Made by a program: the position numbers and the translations under genes
Shown here: positions 26,078-37,072 of the stretch, piece after piece
Layout: every line of letters begins with the position of its first letter
Numbering within the stretch: position 1 is the first letter of the stretch
Origin: JAAYYM01 sp964631375
GTDB lineage: Bacteria > Bacillota > Clostridia > Lachnospirales > Lachnospiraceae
Assembly: GCA_964631375.1 (NCBI GenBank)
Contig: CAZVYQ010000001.1
Span: 62,001-126,000 of the forward strand
Length of the DNA: 64,000 bases
Direction of reading: 5' to 3'
Notes under the pieces: model-generated
What the model was told of the DNA's origin: nothing
Database searches by the model: none
What the model saw: only the letters and a program-made list of their open reading frames with translations

Positions 26078-29000
26078 TTATTTACTGCTTGTACTGATAT
26101 AAAATGCCTCAATCTGAGCCTGTTCGTAATTCATTCCCTGTTCCTCCAGACGACTGGTCATATGAATCATTTTCTTGTAGTCCTCCGGTATAATCTTTTT
26201 AAATTTTGGTAAGTATTCATCAAAATGCTCCAATATCCGTTTTGCCTTTGTAGAGCCCGTGTACTGCAGGTGCTTCGATAACATTTCCTGTAATTCATTT
26301 TGATCATTTTTCGTATCCACGCTCTCCATCAGTACCATTTCCTTATTCAGGTTACGATACAGACAACTGTCTTCATCCAGCACATAAGCAATTCCACCAC
26401 TCATCCCAGCCGCAAAATTCTTTCCTGTAGGTCCCAAAATACATGCTCGTCCACCTGTCATATACTCACATCCATGCTCTCCGACACCCTCAACTACAGC
26501 ATATGCACCTGAATTTCTAACACAAAACCGCTCACCTGCCATACCTGCGATATATGCCTCACCTGATGTCGCCCCATACAGTGCTACATTTCCGATGATT
26601 ATATTATCCTCTGCTTCATAGGCCGCGTTTTCAGGTGCTTTTACAATCAACTTACCACCCGACAGTCCCTTGCCAAAATAGTCATTGCTATCTCCTGTAA
26701 GTGACAACGTCAAGCCCCTGGGAATAAAAGCACCAAAACTCTGCCCACCTGCTCCTGTACAATTCACCCGAATTGTGTCTTCGCTCAGTCCTGTATGATG
26801 TTTTCTTGTAATCTGGGCACCAAGCAGGGTTCCGAAGGTTCTATCCGTATTGGATACAGCAACCTGCAGAGTCTTTTTAGTTCCATGTGCGATGGCTTCC
26901 TGAATGCCTTTGTCCTTGAGCAATACAGCTTCATCCTTTGTTTCCTCCAGTTTGAAGTCATAACGACATTCCTGATGAAAGGTACAATCTCTTACCTCTG
27001 TATCGACCAGAATTCTGTTCAAATCAATCTGTGCTTTTACACCTGTCTCATACTCCTGTTTTTTCAGCAGATCTGTCCTACCTACCAGTTCATTAACTGT
27101 CCTGACTCCCAGCATTGCCATATATTCTCTTAATTCGCGTGCAATAAAGAGCATAAAGTTCTCTACATATTCCGGCTTTCCGCAAAAACGCTTTCTAAGC
27201 TCCGGATTCTGTGTTGCAATTCCCATCGGACAGGTATCCAAATTGCATACCCTCATCATGACGCATCCGAGTGTAACAAGTGGAGCCGTTGCAAAACCAA
27301 ATTCTTCTGCTCCAAGGATTGCAGCAATTGCCACATCTCTTCCACTCATCAATTTACCATCTGTTTCGATCACTACACGATTACGTAAACCATTTTGCAG
27401 TAGTGTTTGATGTGTCTCTGCAAGCCCCAGTTCCCAAGGCAGACCTGCATTATGGATCGAGCTTAAGGGGGCAGCTCCCGTACCTCCGTCATAACCTGAA
27501 ATCAGAACCACCTCTGCTCCTGCTTTTGCCACACCTGCTGCAATTGTTCCGACTCCCGCCTCTGAAACAAGTTTGACCGAAATGCGAGCCTCTTTATTTG
27601 CGTTCTTCAGATCATAGATCAGCTGAGCCAGATCCTCAATGGAATAAATATCATGATGAGGCGGTGGTGAAATCAGACTGACGCCGGGTGTAGAATGTCT
27701 TGTTTTTGCAATCCACGGATACACCTTCTTTGCCGGAAGGTGCCCGCCTTCACCAGGTTTTGCACCTTGAGCCATTTTAATCTGTATTTCTCTGGCACTG
27801 ACGAGATATCTGCTTGTAACACCAAATCTTCCACTTGCCACCTGTTTGATGGCTGAGCTTCTGTCATGCTTTGTTCCTGCAGATTCGAGGCGTTCATTAC
27901 TCTCGCCACCTTCACCGCTGTTGGATTTGCCATGTAAGTGATTCATTGCAACTGCCAAAGCTTCATGTGCCTCTTCTGAAATCGATCCATAAGACATTGC
28001 TCCGGTCTTAAATCTCTGTACGATCGATTCTTCGCTTTCAACCTCTGACAACTCTATTCCTTCATCCGGGTAATTGAATGACATTAAACTACGCAAATAT
28101 CCTGTTTCCTCTGCATTGACCATCTCGGTATATTTCTTAAATTTGTTGTAATCTCCCTCTTTTGTTGCCATTTGCAGCATATGGATCGTCTGTGGATTGT
28201 ATCTGTGCTCTTCTCCCTGTGAACGCATTTTGTGCCGTCCTACTGAAGCAATGGTCAGATCAGATGACAGTCCCAATGGGTCAAAAGCTTTGGAATGCTG
28301 TTTGTCTGTCTGTTCTGCGATATCCTCCAATGAGATACCACCGATTCGGCTGACTGTTCCGGTAAAATAACGGTTGATCACCGTCTCGGAAATGCCAATC
28401 GCCTCAAACATCTTGCTGCCTTGATAGGACTGAATCGTAGAGATCCCCATCTTGGAAGCGATCTTAATAATTCCCTGCAATACTGCATGATCATAATCCT
28501 CTACAGCTGCATAGTAATCCTTGTTTAACAATCCCTCATCCACAAGCTGTGCAATGGATGCATGCGCCAGGTATGGATTGACCGCACTTGCACCAAAGCC
28601 AAGCAGGGTTGCAAAATGATGTACTTCTCTGGGTTCTCCTGATTCCAGAATCAGAGATAGTGCAGTACATTTTTTGGTTTGTACCAGATGCTTATGAACT
28701 GCTGCAACAGCAAGCAGTGATGGAATTGCAACATGGTTTTCATCAACCCCTCTGTCAGACAGGATCAGGATATTGGCTCCGTCTCTGTATGCCTTATCTA
28801 CTTTTACAAACAAATGATCCAGCACACGCTCCATGGGAGTGCTCTTGTAATACAGAGTCGATACCTTCTCTACACGGAATCCCTTTTTCTCCATATGATC
28901 CATCTTTAACAGATCCAGATCCGTTAAGATCGGATTCTCAATCTTTAACATGTGGCAGTTTTCCGGCTTTTCTGAGAGCAGATTGCCATTCTTTCCAACA

Positions 29001-30616
29001 TACACTGTCGTTGAAGTTACAATCTTTTCTCTAACTGCATCAATTGGCGGATTGGTAACCTGTGCAAATAATTGTTTGAAATAATAAAATAACGGTTGGT
29101 ACTCTTTTGAAAGTACTGCAATTGGCGTGTCGATTCCCATTGCCCCGATATGCTCAGTACCCTTCAATGCCATATTACAGATTTCTTCCTTATAATCCTC
29201 ATAGGTATAACCAAACGCTTTTTGCAAACGCATCAGTTCAGTCTTTTGGAAGGAAGGAATCCTAATATTTGGTATCCTGATCTCCTTTAGCGTCAGCAGA
29301 TTACTGTCCAACCACTCTCCATAAGGCTCCTTCTTAGCATATCTTTCTTTGATTTCTTCATCGGACATGACCTTTCCCGTAACAGTATCTACGAGCAGCA
29401 TCTTTCCGGGATGCAGACGTTCCTTTTTTAATATATGTGCTTCATCAAGTTCCAGTACTCCTACCTCAGAGGACAGAATCAGTCTGTCATCATCCATGAT
29501 ATAGTAACGTGATGGGCGTAGACCGTTTCGGTCAAGAATGGCACCCATCAGATCTCCGTCTGAAAAAACAACAGATGCAGGCCCATCCCAAGGCTCCATC
29601 ATTGTTGCATAATATTGATAAAAATCTCGTCCTTCCTGTGAAATCGTATCATTGTGTGCCCATGGCTCCGGAATCAGGATCATGGCTGCCAGTGGCAACT
29701 CCATACCACCCATCATCAGAAACTCCAGTGTGTTATCTAACATCGCAGAATCCGAACCCTCTTTGGGGATGACCGGCAGTACCTTTGTCATGTCCTCTGT
29801 CGAAAACAGATTGGTAAACATCGTCTCCTCACGGGCTAACATCTTGTCCACATTGCCTTTAATGGTGTTGATCTCACCGTTATGTACTAACATCCTATTG
29901 GGATGTGCACGATCCCAGCTGGGATTGGTATTGGTGGAAAATCTGGAATGTACGGTTGCAATTGCAGATTCATATGCTTCATCCTGTAGATCCGCAAAGA
30001 AGGTACGCAGCTGTCCTACCAGAAACATCCCTTTGTATACGATTGTCCTACAGGATAAGGATGGTACATAGGTATTATCATTACTCTGCTCAAACACCCT
30101 TCTTGCAACATACAGTTTACGATCAAAATCCAGATCTGTTTTCGTGTTTACAGGTCTCTTGATAAATGCCTGATAAATATGTGGCATACTGTCCAGGGCT
30201 TTCTGGCCGAGTACAGACGGATGTGTAGGAACCTCTCTCCAGCCTAAGAATTCCAGATCTTCCTTTTCCACAATGACCTCAAACATTTTCTTTGCCTGAC
30301 TGCATTTCAGTTCATTTTGAGGAAAAAAGAACATTCCGATGCCATATTCACGTTCTTTGCCAAGCAGGATTCCTTCCCTTTTACAAGCCTGTAAAAAGAA
30401 ACGATGAGAGATCTGTGTCAGAATCCCGACACCGTCACCCGTCTGTCCTTCGGCATCCTTTCCGGCACGGTGCTCCAGATTTTCTACAATTTTTAAAGCA
30501 TCATCTACGATCTGATGACTCTTGATACCTTTGATATTGACTATAGCACCGATTCCACAGTTATCATGTTCGAATGATGCCTGATATAAACTGTTTTTTT
30601 GTTGGCTTTCGCTCAT
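26078..30616 (-). CDS. gltB: Glutamate synthase large (alpha) subunit
   Basis: The 1512-aa enzyme converts glutamine and 2-oxoglutarate to two glutamates. The class II amidotransferase Cys is in 'HDNCGIGAIVN' (Cys20), so a short propeptide is expected to be removed. The central and FMN domains show 'GAMSYGSISEEAHEAL' and 'GYDGGTGAAPLSS', the 3Fe-4S region shows 'CNLDTCPMGIATQ', and the C-terminus is the GXGXG beta-helix ('GGKLIVKAPE', 'GEHGCEYMTGGR'). The length is typical. Its ATG overlaps the pyrG stop as ATGA, an unusual coupling of CTP synthase to glutamate synthase. Confidence 0.97.
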   Translation of the reverse strand: MSESQQKNSLYQASFEHDNCGIGAIVNIKGIKSHQIVDDALKIVENLEHRAGKDAEGQTGDGVGILTQISHRFFLQACKREGILLGKEREYGIGMFFFPQNELKCSQAKKMFEVIVEKEDLEFLGWREVPTHPSVLGQKALDSMPHIYQAFIKRPVNTKTDLDFDRKLYVARRVFEQSNDNTYVPSLSCRTIVYKGMFLVGQLRTFFADLQDEAYESAIATVHSRFSTNTNPSWDRAHPNRMLVHNGEINTIKGNVDKMLAREETMFTNLFSTEDMTKVLPVIPKEGSDSAMLDNTLEFLMMGGMELPLAAMILIPEPWAHNDTISQEGRDFYQYYATMMEPWDGPASVVFSDGDLMGAILDRNGLRPSRYYIMDDDRLILSSEVGVLELDEAHILKKERLHPGKMLLVDTVTGKVMSDEEIKERYAKKEPYGEWLDSNLLTLKEIRIPNIRIPSFQKTELMRLQKAFGYTYEDYKEEICNMALKGTEHIGAMGIDTPIAVLSKEYQPLFYYFKQLFAQVTNPPIDAVREKIVTSTTVYVGKNGNLLSEKPENCHMLKIENPILTDLDLLKMDHMEKKGFRVEKVSTLYYKSTPMERVLDHLFVKVDKAYRDGANILILSDRGVDENHVAIPSLLAVAAVHKHLVQTKKCTALSLILESGEPREVHHFATLLGFGASAVNPYLAHASIAQLVDEGLLNKDYYAAVEDYDHAVLQGIIKIASKMGISTIQSYQGSKMFEAIGISETVINRYFTGTVSRIGGISLEDIAEQTDKQHSKAFDPLGLSSDLTIASVGRHKMRSQGEEHRYNPQTIHMLQMATKEGDYNKFKKYTEMVNAEETGYLRSLMSFNYPDEGIELSEVESEESIVQRFKTGAMSYGSISEEAHEALAVAMNHLHGKSNSGEGGESNERLESAGTKHDRSSAIKQVASGRFGVTSRYLVSAREIQIKMAQGAKPGEGGHLPAKKVYPWIAKTRHSTPGVSLISPPPHHDIYSIEDLAQLIYDLKNANKEARISVKLVSEAGVGTIAAGVAKAGAEVVLISGYDGGTGAAPLSSIHNAGLPWELGLAETHQTLLQNGLRNRVVIETDGKLMSGRDVAIAAILGAEEFGFATAPLVTLGCVMMRVCNLDTCPMGIATQNPELRKRFCGKPEYVENFMLFIARELREYMAMLGVRTVNELVGRTDLLKKQEYETGVKAQIDLNRILVDTEVRDCTFHQECRYDFKLEETKDEAVLLKDKGIQEAIAHGTKKTLQVAVSNTDRTFGTLLGAQITRKHHTGLSEDTIRVNCTGAGGQSFGAFIPRGLTLSLTGDSNDYFGKGLSGGKLIVKAPENAAYEAEDNIIIGNVALYGATSGEAYIAGMAGERFCVRNSGAYAVVEGVGEHGCEYMTGGRACILGPTGKNFAAGMSGGIAYVLDEDSCLYRNLNKEMVLMESVDTKNDQNELQEMLSKHLQYTGSTKAKRILEHFDEYLPKFKKIIPEDYKKMIHMTSRLEEQGMNYEQAQIEAFYISTSSK

Positions 30617-32226
30617 GGCTGTTCCTCCTTTTCATACAATAGTGCAGCCCTGATCAGTCCGATGAACAAGGGATGTGGCATATCCGGTCTCGATTTAAGT
30701 TCAGGATGTGCCTGTGTTCCAAGATAAAACGGATGTTCCTTCAGTTCTATCATCTCTACAATCCTTTTGTCAGGTGAAATTCCCGAAAGAATCATTCCAT
30801 GTTCCTGCAATGCTTCACGATAATCATTATTCACCTCATATCTATGACGATGTCTTTCTGATATTTCCTTTTGACCGTATAGGTCAATTGCCTTTGTATG
30901 TTCCTGTAGTACACATGGATAGGCTCCCAGTCTCATTGTACCACCTAGATTTACAACACCGTTTTGCTCAGGAAGCAATGTGATGACCGGATTTGTTGTA
31001 TCTGGATATAATTCTGAACTTCCTGCATCTGCAAGTCCCAAGACATTTCTGGCAAACTCTACAATGGCTAACTGCATTCCCAGGCATAGTCCCAGATATG
31101 GGATCTGTTTGGTTCTTGCATACTGTGCGGCTAAGATCATACCCTCAGTACCTCTGAATCCGAATCCTCCGGGTATGATAATCCCATCTACATCATGTAG
31201 ATATTCTCCAAGATTATCGGGATTTAATTCTTCTGCATTGACCCAACGGATATTAACTTCAGCTTCATTTGCAATTCCTCCGTGACGCAGTGCCTCTGCC
31301 ACACTCAAATAAGCATCATGTAATGCAACATATTTTCCAACCAAAGCGATGGTGACTATTTCCTTAGGATGATAGAATACCTCTACCATCTGACGCCACT
31401 TGGACAGATCCGGCTGTGGACATGGAATCCTGAGGCATTCACAGACAGCCCCTGCCAGATTTTCCTCCTCCATCATCAGCGGAACCTCGTAGAGTGATTT
31501 TGCATCCAGATTCTGTAACACGTGTTCTTTTTTGAGATTACAGAATAATGCGATCTTTTCGCGGATGGAATCCTCCAGTGGATAATCAGATCGGCACACC
31601 AGAATGTCAGGCCAGATCCCCATGCTCTGCAGACTCTTAACACTCATCTGTGTAGGTTTTGTTTTGATTTCTCCCGATGCCTTGAGATAAGGGATGAGAG
31701 TAACCTGTATCATAATGGCATTTTTTCTGCCCACCTCAGCCTGAAACTGTCTGATTGCTTCCAAGAATGGCTGACTTTCGATATCCCCGACTGTACCTCC
31801 TATTTCTATGATGGATATCGTTTCTTCTTCCTCGCTCTTAGCACGATAGAAATGGGCCTTGATTTCATTTGTAATATGCGGAATGACCTGTACTGTTCCA
31901 CCACCGTAATCTCCATGGCGTTCTTTATTGATAACAGACCAGTAAATCTTGCCTGTCGTAACATTCGAGTTCTGATCCAGATTCTCATTGATAAAACGTT
32001 CATAATGCCCCAGATCCAAGTCTGTTTCTGTTCCGTCGTCTGTCACAAAAACCTCTCCATGTTGAATGGGATTCATCGTCCCAGGATCGATATTGATGTA
32101 CGGATCAAATTTCTGCATGGTTACATGATAGCCTCTTGCTTTTAACAATCTGCCAAGCGATGCAGCAGTGATTCCCTTTCCAAGGCCTGATACCACACCA
32201 CCGGTTACAAATACATACTTAACCAT
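30613..32226 (-). CDS. pyrG: CTP synthase
   Basis: The 537-aa glutamine-dependent CTP synthase aminates UTP. The N-terminal synthetase domain has 'TGGVVSGLGKGITAASLG' and 'FDPYINIDPGTMNP'. The C-terminal class I amidotransferase has 'GGFGFRGTEGM', the nucleophile in 'GLCLGMQLAIVEFARN' and the His/Glu pair in 'QAHPELKSRP'. ATG 32226 is preceded by AAGGGAG. It sits between asnB (58 bases upstream) and gltB (4-base overlap). Many relatives attenuate pyrG by CTP-sensitive leaders; no such leader is visible here because the gene is internal to an operon. Confidence 0.97.
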   Translation of the reverse strand: MVKYVFVTGGVVSGLGKGITAASLGRLLKARGYHVTMQKFDPYINIDPGTMNPIQHGEVFVTDDGTETDLDLGHYERFINENLDQNSNVTTGKIYWSVINKERHGDYGGGTVQVIPHITNEIKAHFYRAKSEEEETISIIEIGGTVGDIESQPFLEAIRQFQAEVGRKNAIMIQVTLIPYLKASGEIKTKPTQMSVKSLQSMGIWPDILVCRSDYPLEDSIREKIALFCNLKKEHVLQNLDAKSLYEVPLMMEEENLAGAVCECLRIPCPQPDLSKWRQMVEVFYHPKEIVTIALVGKYVALHDAYLSVAEALRHGGIANEAEVNIRWVNAEELNPDNLGEYLHDVDGIIIPGGFGFRGTEGMILAAQYARTKQIPYLGLCLGMQLAIVEFARNVLGLADAGSSELYPDTTNPVITLLPEQNGVVNLGGTMRLGAYPCVLQEHTKAIDLYGQKEISERHRHRYEVNNDYREALQEHGMILSGISPDKRIVEMIELKEHPFYLGTQAHPELKSRPDMPHPLFIGLIRAALLYEKEEQP

Positions 32227-32284
32227 CTCAATCTCCCTTTCTAAGTCCTTTCCCCGAATTACTATGCTTCAATTGTCTTTGGAG

Positions 32285-33862
32285 TCAGACTCCACTGGCG
32301 CCATAGTTAGATAATACCCTTGCAGAAGGATCATTGACATTACATCCCTCCCACTCCTTGTTGGGCATCCAGAAGTCCTTGATCATTTCTGCCTGTCCCG
32401 GATAGAAGGATTCAAAAATATCACGATACAGCAATGATTCCTTAGTAAAAGGTACTGCATAGGAATACTTTTTACAGCCCTCTGTAAAGGCTTCCTCGCT
32501 ATAGGTCTCCTCTGCATATGCTTTGATATCATCTACCAGAGAATGTCCGACTGCATCCGAAAAAGCAGCCTTCTCGCGCATCAAAATATCATATGGAAGA
32601 TAATCTCCCTCGAATGCATGACGCAGCAGATATTTTCCTTTTCCGTAAGTATTCATCTTCTTGGCAGGGTCAATACTCATAACATACTGTACAAAATCCA
32701 GATCTCCAAAAGGGACTCTTGCCTCGATGGAGTTTACGGAGATACAACGGTCTGCACGCAGGACATCATACATATGAAGCTCTCTGATTCTCTTTTCTGC
32801 TTCCCTCTGAAAACTCCCTGCATCCGGTGCATAATCTGTATATTTATATCCAAACAGTTCATCACTGATCTCACCGGTCATCAACACTCTGATGTCTGTC
32901 TGTTCATGAATTGCCTTGCATACCAGATACATTCCGACACTTGCACGTATTGTTGTAATATCATAGGTTCCAAGTATATGAATGACCTCTGGCAAAGTCT
33001 CTAAAACATCCTCTCTGGTGATGATGACCTCTGTATGGTCACTGTGTATATATTCTGCTACTTCCTTCGCATACTTCAGATCGATCGCATCGGTCTTCAT
33101 ACCAATGGCAAAGGTACGGATCGGCTTTCCAAGCAGTTTTGCCGATACTGCACATACAAGAGAGCTGTCAAGACCGCCACTCAGTAAAAATCCAAGAGGT
33201 GCATCTGCGTCCAGTCGCTTTTCTATACCGCTTACCAGTTTGTCATGGATTTTCTTGCAAATTGTCTCAACATCATCGTTACAGACCTTTTTAACCTCTG
33301 CAATGTCACGATAACAGATGAATTCTCCATCTACGTAATAATGACCCGGAGGAAACGGCTCTATCCTCTCAACCAGACCCACCAGATTCTTTGCTTCGCT
33401 GGCAAATACGATCTCCTTTGCAGCTGTATAGCCATAATACAGTGGTCTGATTCCAATCGGATCTCTGGCTGCAATCAGAGTCTTTTTCTTGGCATCATAA
33501 ATAATACACGCATACTCCGCATCCAGCCTTGCAAACATTTCAACACCATACTCCTCATACATCGGAAGTAGGATCTCACAATCAGATTCACTGACAAATG
33601 TGTACTTTTTTGCAAGTTCCTCCTTGATTGGTCTGAACCCATAAATCTCGCCGTTGCAGACCACCATACTTTCCCGGTACACAAATGGCTGCATTCCGTT
33701 TTCTGAAAGCCCCATAATGGATAATCTCTCAAATCCCAACATGCCTCCTTCAAAAGAAACGATTCTCTGCATATCCGGTCCTCTTGAAATAGTCCTGTCG
33801 AAGTATTGTTTTAATTCTTCCTTTGTTAAACTCTTGCCTAAATATCCCATAATTGAACACAT
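32285..33862 (-). CDS. asnB: Asparagine synthetase B (glutamine-hydrolysing)
   Basis: The 525-aa AsnB starts Met-Cys-Ser-Ile, leaving Cys2 as the N-terminal nucleophile after Met removal. The amidotransferase part (1-200) has 'RLSIMGLSENGMQPF' and 'VVCNGEIYGF'. The synthetase part has the pyrophosphate loop 'LLSGGLDSSLVCAV' and 'TGEISDELFGYKY'. It makes Asn from Asp, Gln and ATP. The gene follows carB by 30 bases and precedes pyrG by 58. A GGAGG-type site precedes ATG 33862. Confidence 0.96.
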   Translation of the reverse strand: MCSIMGYLGKSLTKEELKQYFDRTISRGPDMQRIVSFEGGMLGFERLSIMGLSENGMQPFVYRESMVVCNGEIYGFRPIKEELAKKYTFVSESDCEILLPMYEEYGVEMFARLDAEYACIIYDAKKKTLIAARDPIGIRPLYYGYTAAKEIVFASEAKNLVGLVERIEPFPPGHYYVDGEFICYRDIAEVKKVCNDDVETICKKIHDKLVSGIEKRLDADAPLGFLLSGGLDSSLVCAVSAKLLGKPIRTFAIGMKTDAIDLKYAKEVAEYIHSDHTEVIITREDVLETLPEVIHILGTYDITTIRASVGMYLVCKAIHEQTDIRVLMTGEISDELFGYKYTDYAPDAGSFQREAEKRIRELHMYDVLRADRCISVNSIEARVPFGDLDFVQYVMSIDPAKKMNTYGKGKYLLRHAFEGDYLPYDILMREKAAFSDAVGHSLVDDIKAYAEETYSEEAFTEGCKKYSYAVPFTKESLLYRDIFESFYPGQAEMIKDFWMPNKEWEGCNVNDPSARVLSNYGASGV

Positions 33863-33892
33863 GAGCAGGCACCTCCTTCTATTTTCTGTACA

Positions 33893-36800
33893 TTAAGCAT
33901 TAATGGTAGAAACACAGACGGTCAATTCCTCGAGTACATCCAGCAACACACGCACTGTATCAAGTGAAGTAAACATCGTGATATTATTTTCTGTAGCACA
34001 GCGTCTGATTGCAACGCCGTCTTCGTAATGAACACCGGACAGAATCGCACGTGTATTGATGACATAGCTGACATATCCTGCCCGGATGGAATTGAGTATC
34101 TCCTCACTTCCTTCACTCAGTTTGCGCCGAACCCTTGTACGAATTCCATGTAGCTTCAGAAAATCAGCTGTTCCAATCGTGGCCTCAATGTTAAATCCCA
34201 TTTCATAAAATCGTCTGATCAGTGGTAGGGCTTCTTCCTTGTCTTCATCTGCAAGTGTTACCATAACAGTTCCATAATTCTGCAGCTTGATACCGGATGC
34301 AATCAATGCCTTGTACATGGCACGATGCAGCTTGGTATCATAACCAATTGCTTCACCTGTAGACTTCATCTCAGGTGAAAGATAAGCATCCATACCCTTC
34401 AACTTTAGGAATGAAAATGCAGGAGCCTTGACATACCAACGCTTTTTCTCCTCCTGATACAAAGTAAAGAAACCTTGCTCTTTCAAACTGATCCCTAAAA
34501 TAACAAGTGTTGCTATATCAGCCAGAGGATACCCTGTTGCCTTTGACAGAAATGGCACTGTCCTGGAGGAACGCGGGTTGACTTCAATGATATATACATC
34601 CTCATGTTCATCTACAATAAACTGTATATTGTATAGACCGATAATACCGATTGCAAGTCCAAGTGTCTTTGTATACCTGAGAATCGTACCCTTCACCTTG
34701 TCCGAAATGCTAAAGGGTGGATATACACTAATGGAATCACCAGAATGTACACCGGTTCTCTCTACTAACTCCATGATTCCGGGAACAAACACGTCCCTGC
34801 CGTCACAGATGGCATCAACCTCCACTTCTTTGCCTCTGATATAACGATCAATCAAAACCGGTTGATCCTCATCTACCTCAACAGCATTCTTCAGATAATG
34901 ACGCATATCACTTTCCTTGGAAACGATCTGCATGGCACGTCCACCAAGTACAAAGCTTGGACGAACCAACACCGGATATCCGATCTCACCCGCTACCCTG
35001 ACTCCATCTTCAACGTTTGTAACTGCACGTCCTTGCGGTCTGGGTATGTTCTGTTCAAGCAACAACTGTTCAAATGAATCCCTGTTCTCTGCCTTCTCAA
35101 TGGCATCACAATCCGTTCCGATCAGCTTCACACCGTATTCCTTAAGCGGTCCTGCCAGGTTGACTGCTGTCTGGCCTCCGAGAGATGCAATCACACCCTC
35201 CGGCTGTTCCAGTTCTATGATATTCATAACGTCCTCTACACACAGCGGTTCAAAATAAAGCTTATCTGAGGTTGTATAATCTGTTGAAACAGTCTCCGGA
35301 TTATTATTGATAATAATAGCTTCATAGCCAGCCTGCTTAATCGTTCTGACAGCATGAACCGTAGAATAATCAAATTCCACACCCTGACCGATTCGAATGG
35401 GTCCCGAGCCAAGCACAATGATCTTCTTTTGTGTCGATACGATTGATTCATTTTCTTCCTCATAGGTAGAATAGAAATAAGGAATATAACTCTCAAACTC
35501 CGAGGCACAGGTATCGATCATTTTATACACCGGGAAGATCTCATATTTCCTTCTGAGATCAAAGACCTCATGTGGTGTCATCTGCCATAAAGCTGCAATC
35601 TCCTGATCTGCAAAGCCCATCTTCTTTGCCTGATATAACACCTGTGTATTTCCAATGGATTGCTGTAACAGCTTTTCCATCTCGACAATATGAATGATCT
35701 TATGTAGGAAAATCATGTCTATTTCCGTAACGTCCGCTATTTTTTTAATATCTTCGTTTCTTCTGAACAATTCTGCAATGGCATAAATACGATCATCTGT
35801 CCCGTTCTTAATATAGGAATACATATCACCCGTTGTCATTGCGTCAAATTTACTATGATGAAGATGATATACCCCTATTTCCAGCGATCTGACTGCTTTT
35901 AACAAACTCTCCTCCAAAGTCCTCCCGACACTCATGACCTCTCCCGTTGCCTTCATCTGAGTACCCAGAGTATTCTGTGCATCTGCAAATTTATCAAACG
36001 GAAACCTTGGCATTTTCGTCACAACATAATCCAGTGCCGGCTCAAAGGATGCCAGTGTATTTGCAAGCTGAATCTCGTCCAGATTCATACCTACACTGAT
36101 CTTTGCAGATACTCTTGCGATTGGATAGCCACTCGCCTTAGAGGCAAGTGCTGAGGAACGTGACACCCTTGGATTGACCTCAATCAGATAGTATTGGAAC
36201 GATTTCGGATCCAGAGCAAACTGTACATTACATCCGCCTCTGATCCGAAGTGCTCTGATCATCTTCAATGCACTGTCACGTAACATATGATATTCTTTAT
36301 TGGTCAGTGTCTGCGACGGGCATACTACGATAGAATCTCCTGTATGTATTCCAACAGGATCCAGATTTTCCATATTGCAGATCGTAATTGCTGTGTCATT
36401 CGCATCTCTCATAACCTCATATTCTATTTCCTTATAACCTTTTACACTCTTTTCAATCAACACCTGATGTACCGGTGACAGCTGCAGTGCATTTTTGATC
36501 AATGAAAGTAATTCTCTCTCATCTTCTGCAAATCCACCGCCTGTACCTCCCAGAGTGAAAGCAGGACGGATCACAACTGGATATCCGATTTGTTGTGCAG
36601 CTCTCATAGCTTCCTCTTTCGCCTCTGCGATCAGTGATGGTAACACCGGTTCTCCCAAGCTTTCACACAGTTCCTTGAACAGTTCTCTGTCCTCAGCCTG
36701 TTCTATGGAATGGCTGTCCGTTCCGAGCAGTTCTACATTACATTCCTTAAGAATATTTTTCTTTTCCAGCTGTATCGCCAGATTTAATCCTGTCTGTCCA

Positions 36801-37072
36801 CCGATTCCGGGCAATATCGCATCAGGACGCTCTTTTCGGATGATGCGGGCTATGAATTCCAGTGTCAGCGGCTCCATGTATACCTGATCTGCAATGGTGG
36901 TATCTGTCATAATCGTAGCAGGATTTGAATTGCAGAGTATGACCTCGTATCCTTCCTCCTTCAATGCCAGACATGCCTGTGTTCCCGCATAATCAAACTC
37001 TGCAGCCTGACCGATCACGATCGGCCCTGATCCAATGACCAGTATTCTCTTTAGATCTGTTCTCTTAGGCAT
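33893..37072 (-). CDS. carB: Carbamoyl-phosphate synthase large subunit
   Basis: The 1059-aa protein has two homologous ATP-grasp halves. The openings 'ILVIGSGPIVIGQAAEFDY' and 'IIVLGSGPIRIGQGVEFDY' mark each half, and 'EVNPRVSRSSALASKA' and 'EVNPRSSRTVPFLSKA' mark the two ATP sites. A C-terminal MGS-like allosteric domain (about residues 930-1059) binds regulators such as UMP in other bacteria. It forms carbamoyl phosphate from bicarbonate, ammonia and two ATP. It overlaps carA by 8 bases. A single carAB copy here must serve arginine and pyrimidines unless another exists elsewhere. Confidence 0.97.
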   Translation of the reverse strand: MPKRTDLKRILVIGSGPIVIGQAAEFDYAGTQACLALKEEGYEVILCNSNPATIMTDTTIADQVYMEPLTLEFIARIIRKERPDAILPGIGGQTGLNLAIQLEKKNILKECNVELLGTDSHSIEQAEDRELFKELCESLGEPVLPSLIAEAKEEAMRAAQQIGYPVVIRPAFTLGGTGGGFAEDERELLSLIKNALQLSPVHQVLIEKSVKGYKEIEYEVMRDANDTAITICNMENLDPVGIHTGDSIVVCPSQTLTNKEYHMLRDSALKMIRALRIRGGCNVQFALDPKSFQYYLIEVNPRVSRSSALASKASGYPIARVSAKISVGMNLDEIQLANTLASFEPALDYVVTKMPRFPFDKFADAQNTLGTQMKATGEVMSVGRTLEESLLKAVRSLEIGVYHLHHSKFDAMTTGDMYSYIKNGTDDRIYAIAELFRRNEDIKKIADVTEIDMIFLHKIIHIVEMEKLLQQSIGNTQVLYQAKKMGFADQEIAALWQMTPHEVFDLRRKYEIFPVYKMIDTCASEFESYIPYFYSTYEEENESIVSTQKKIIVLGSGPIRIGQGVEFDYSTVHAVRTIKQAGYEAIIINNNPETVSTDYTTSDKLYFEPLCVEDVMNIIELEQPEGVIASLGGQTAVNLAGPLKEYGVKLIGTDCDAIEKAENRDSFEQLLLEQNIPRPQGRAVTNVEDGVRVAGEIGYPVLVRPSFVLGGRAMQIVSKESDMRHYLKNAVEVDEDQPVLIDRYIRGKEVEVDAICDGRDVFVPGIMELVERTGVHSGDSISVYPPFSISDKVKGTILRYTKTLGLAIGIIGLYNIQFIVDEHEDVYIIEVNPRSSRTVPFLSKATGYPLADIATLVILGISLKEQGFFTLYQEEKKRWYVKAPAFSFLKLKGMDAYLSPEMKSTGEAIGYDTKLHRAMYKALIASGIKLQNYGTVMVTLADEDKEEALPLIRRFYEMGFNIEATIGTADFLKLHGIRTRVRRKLSEGSEEILNSIRAGYVSYVINTRAILSGVHYEDGVAIRRCATENNITMFTSLDTVRVLLDVLEELTVCVSTINA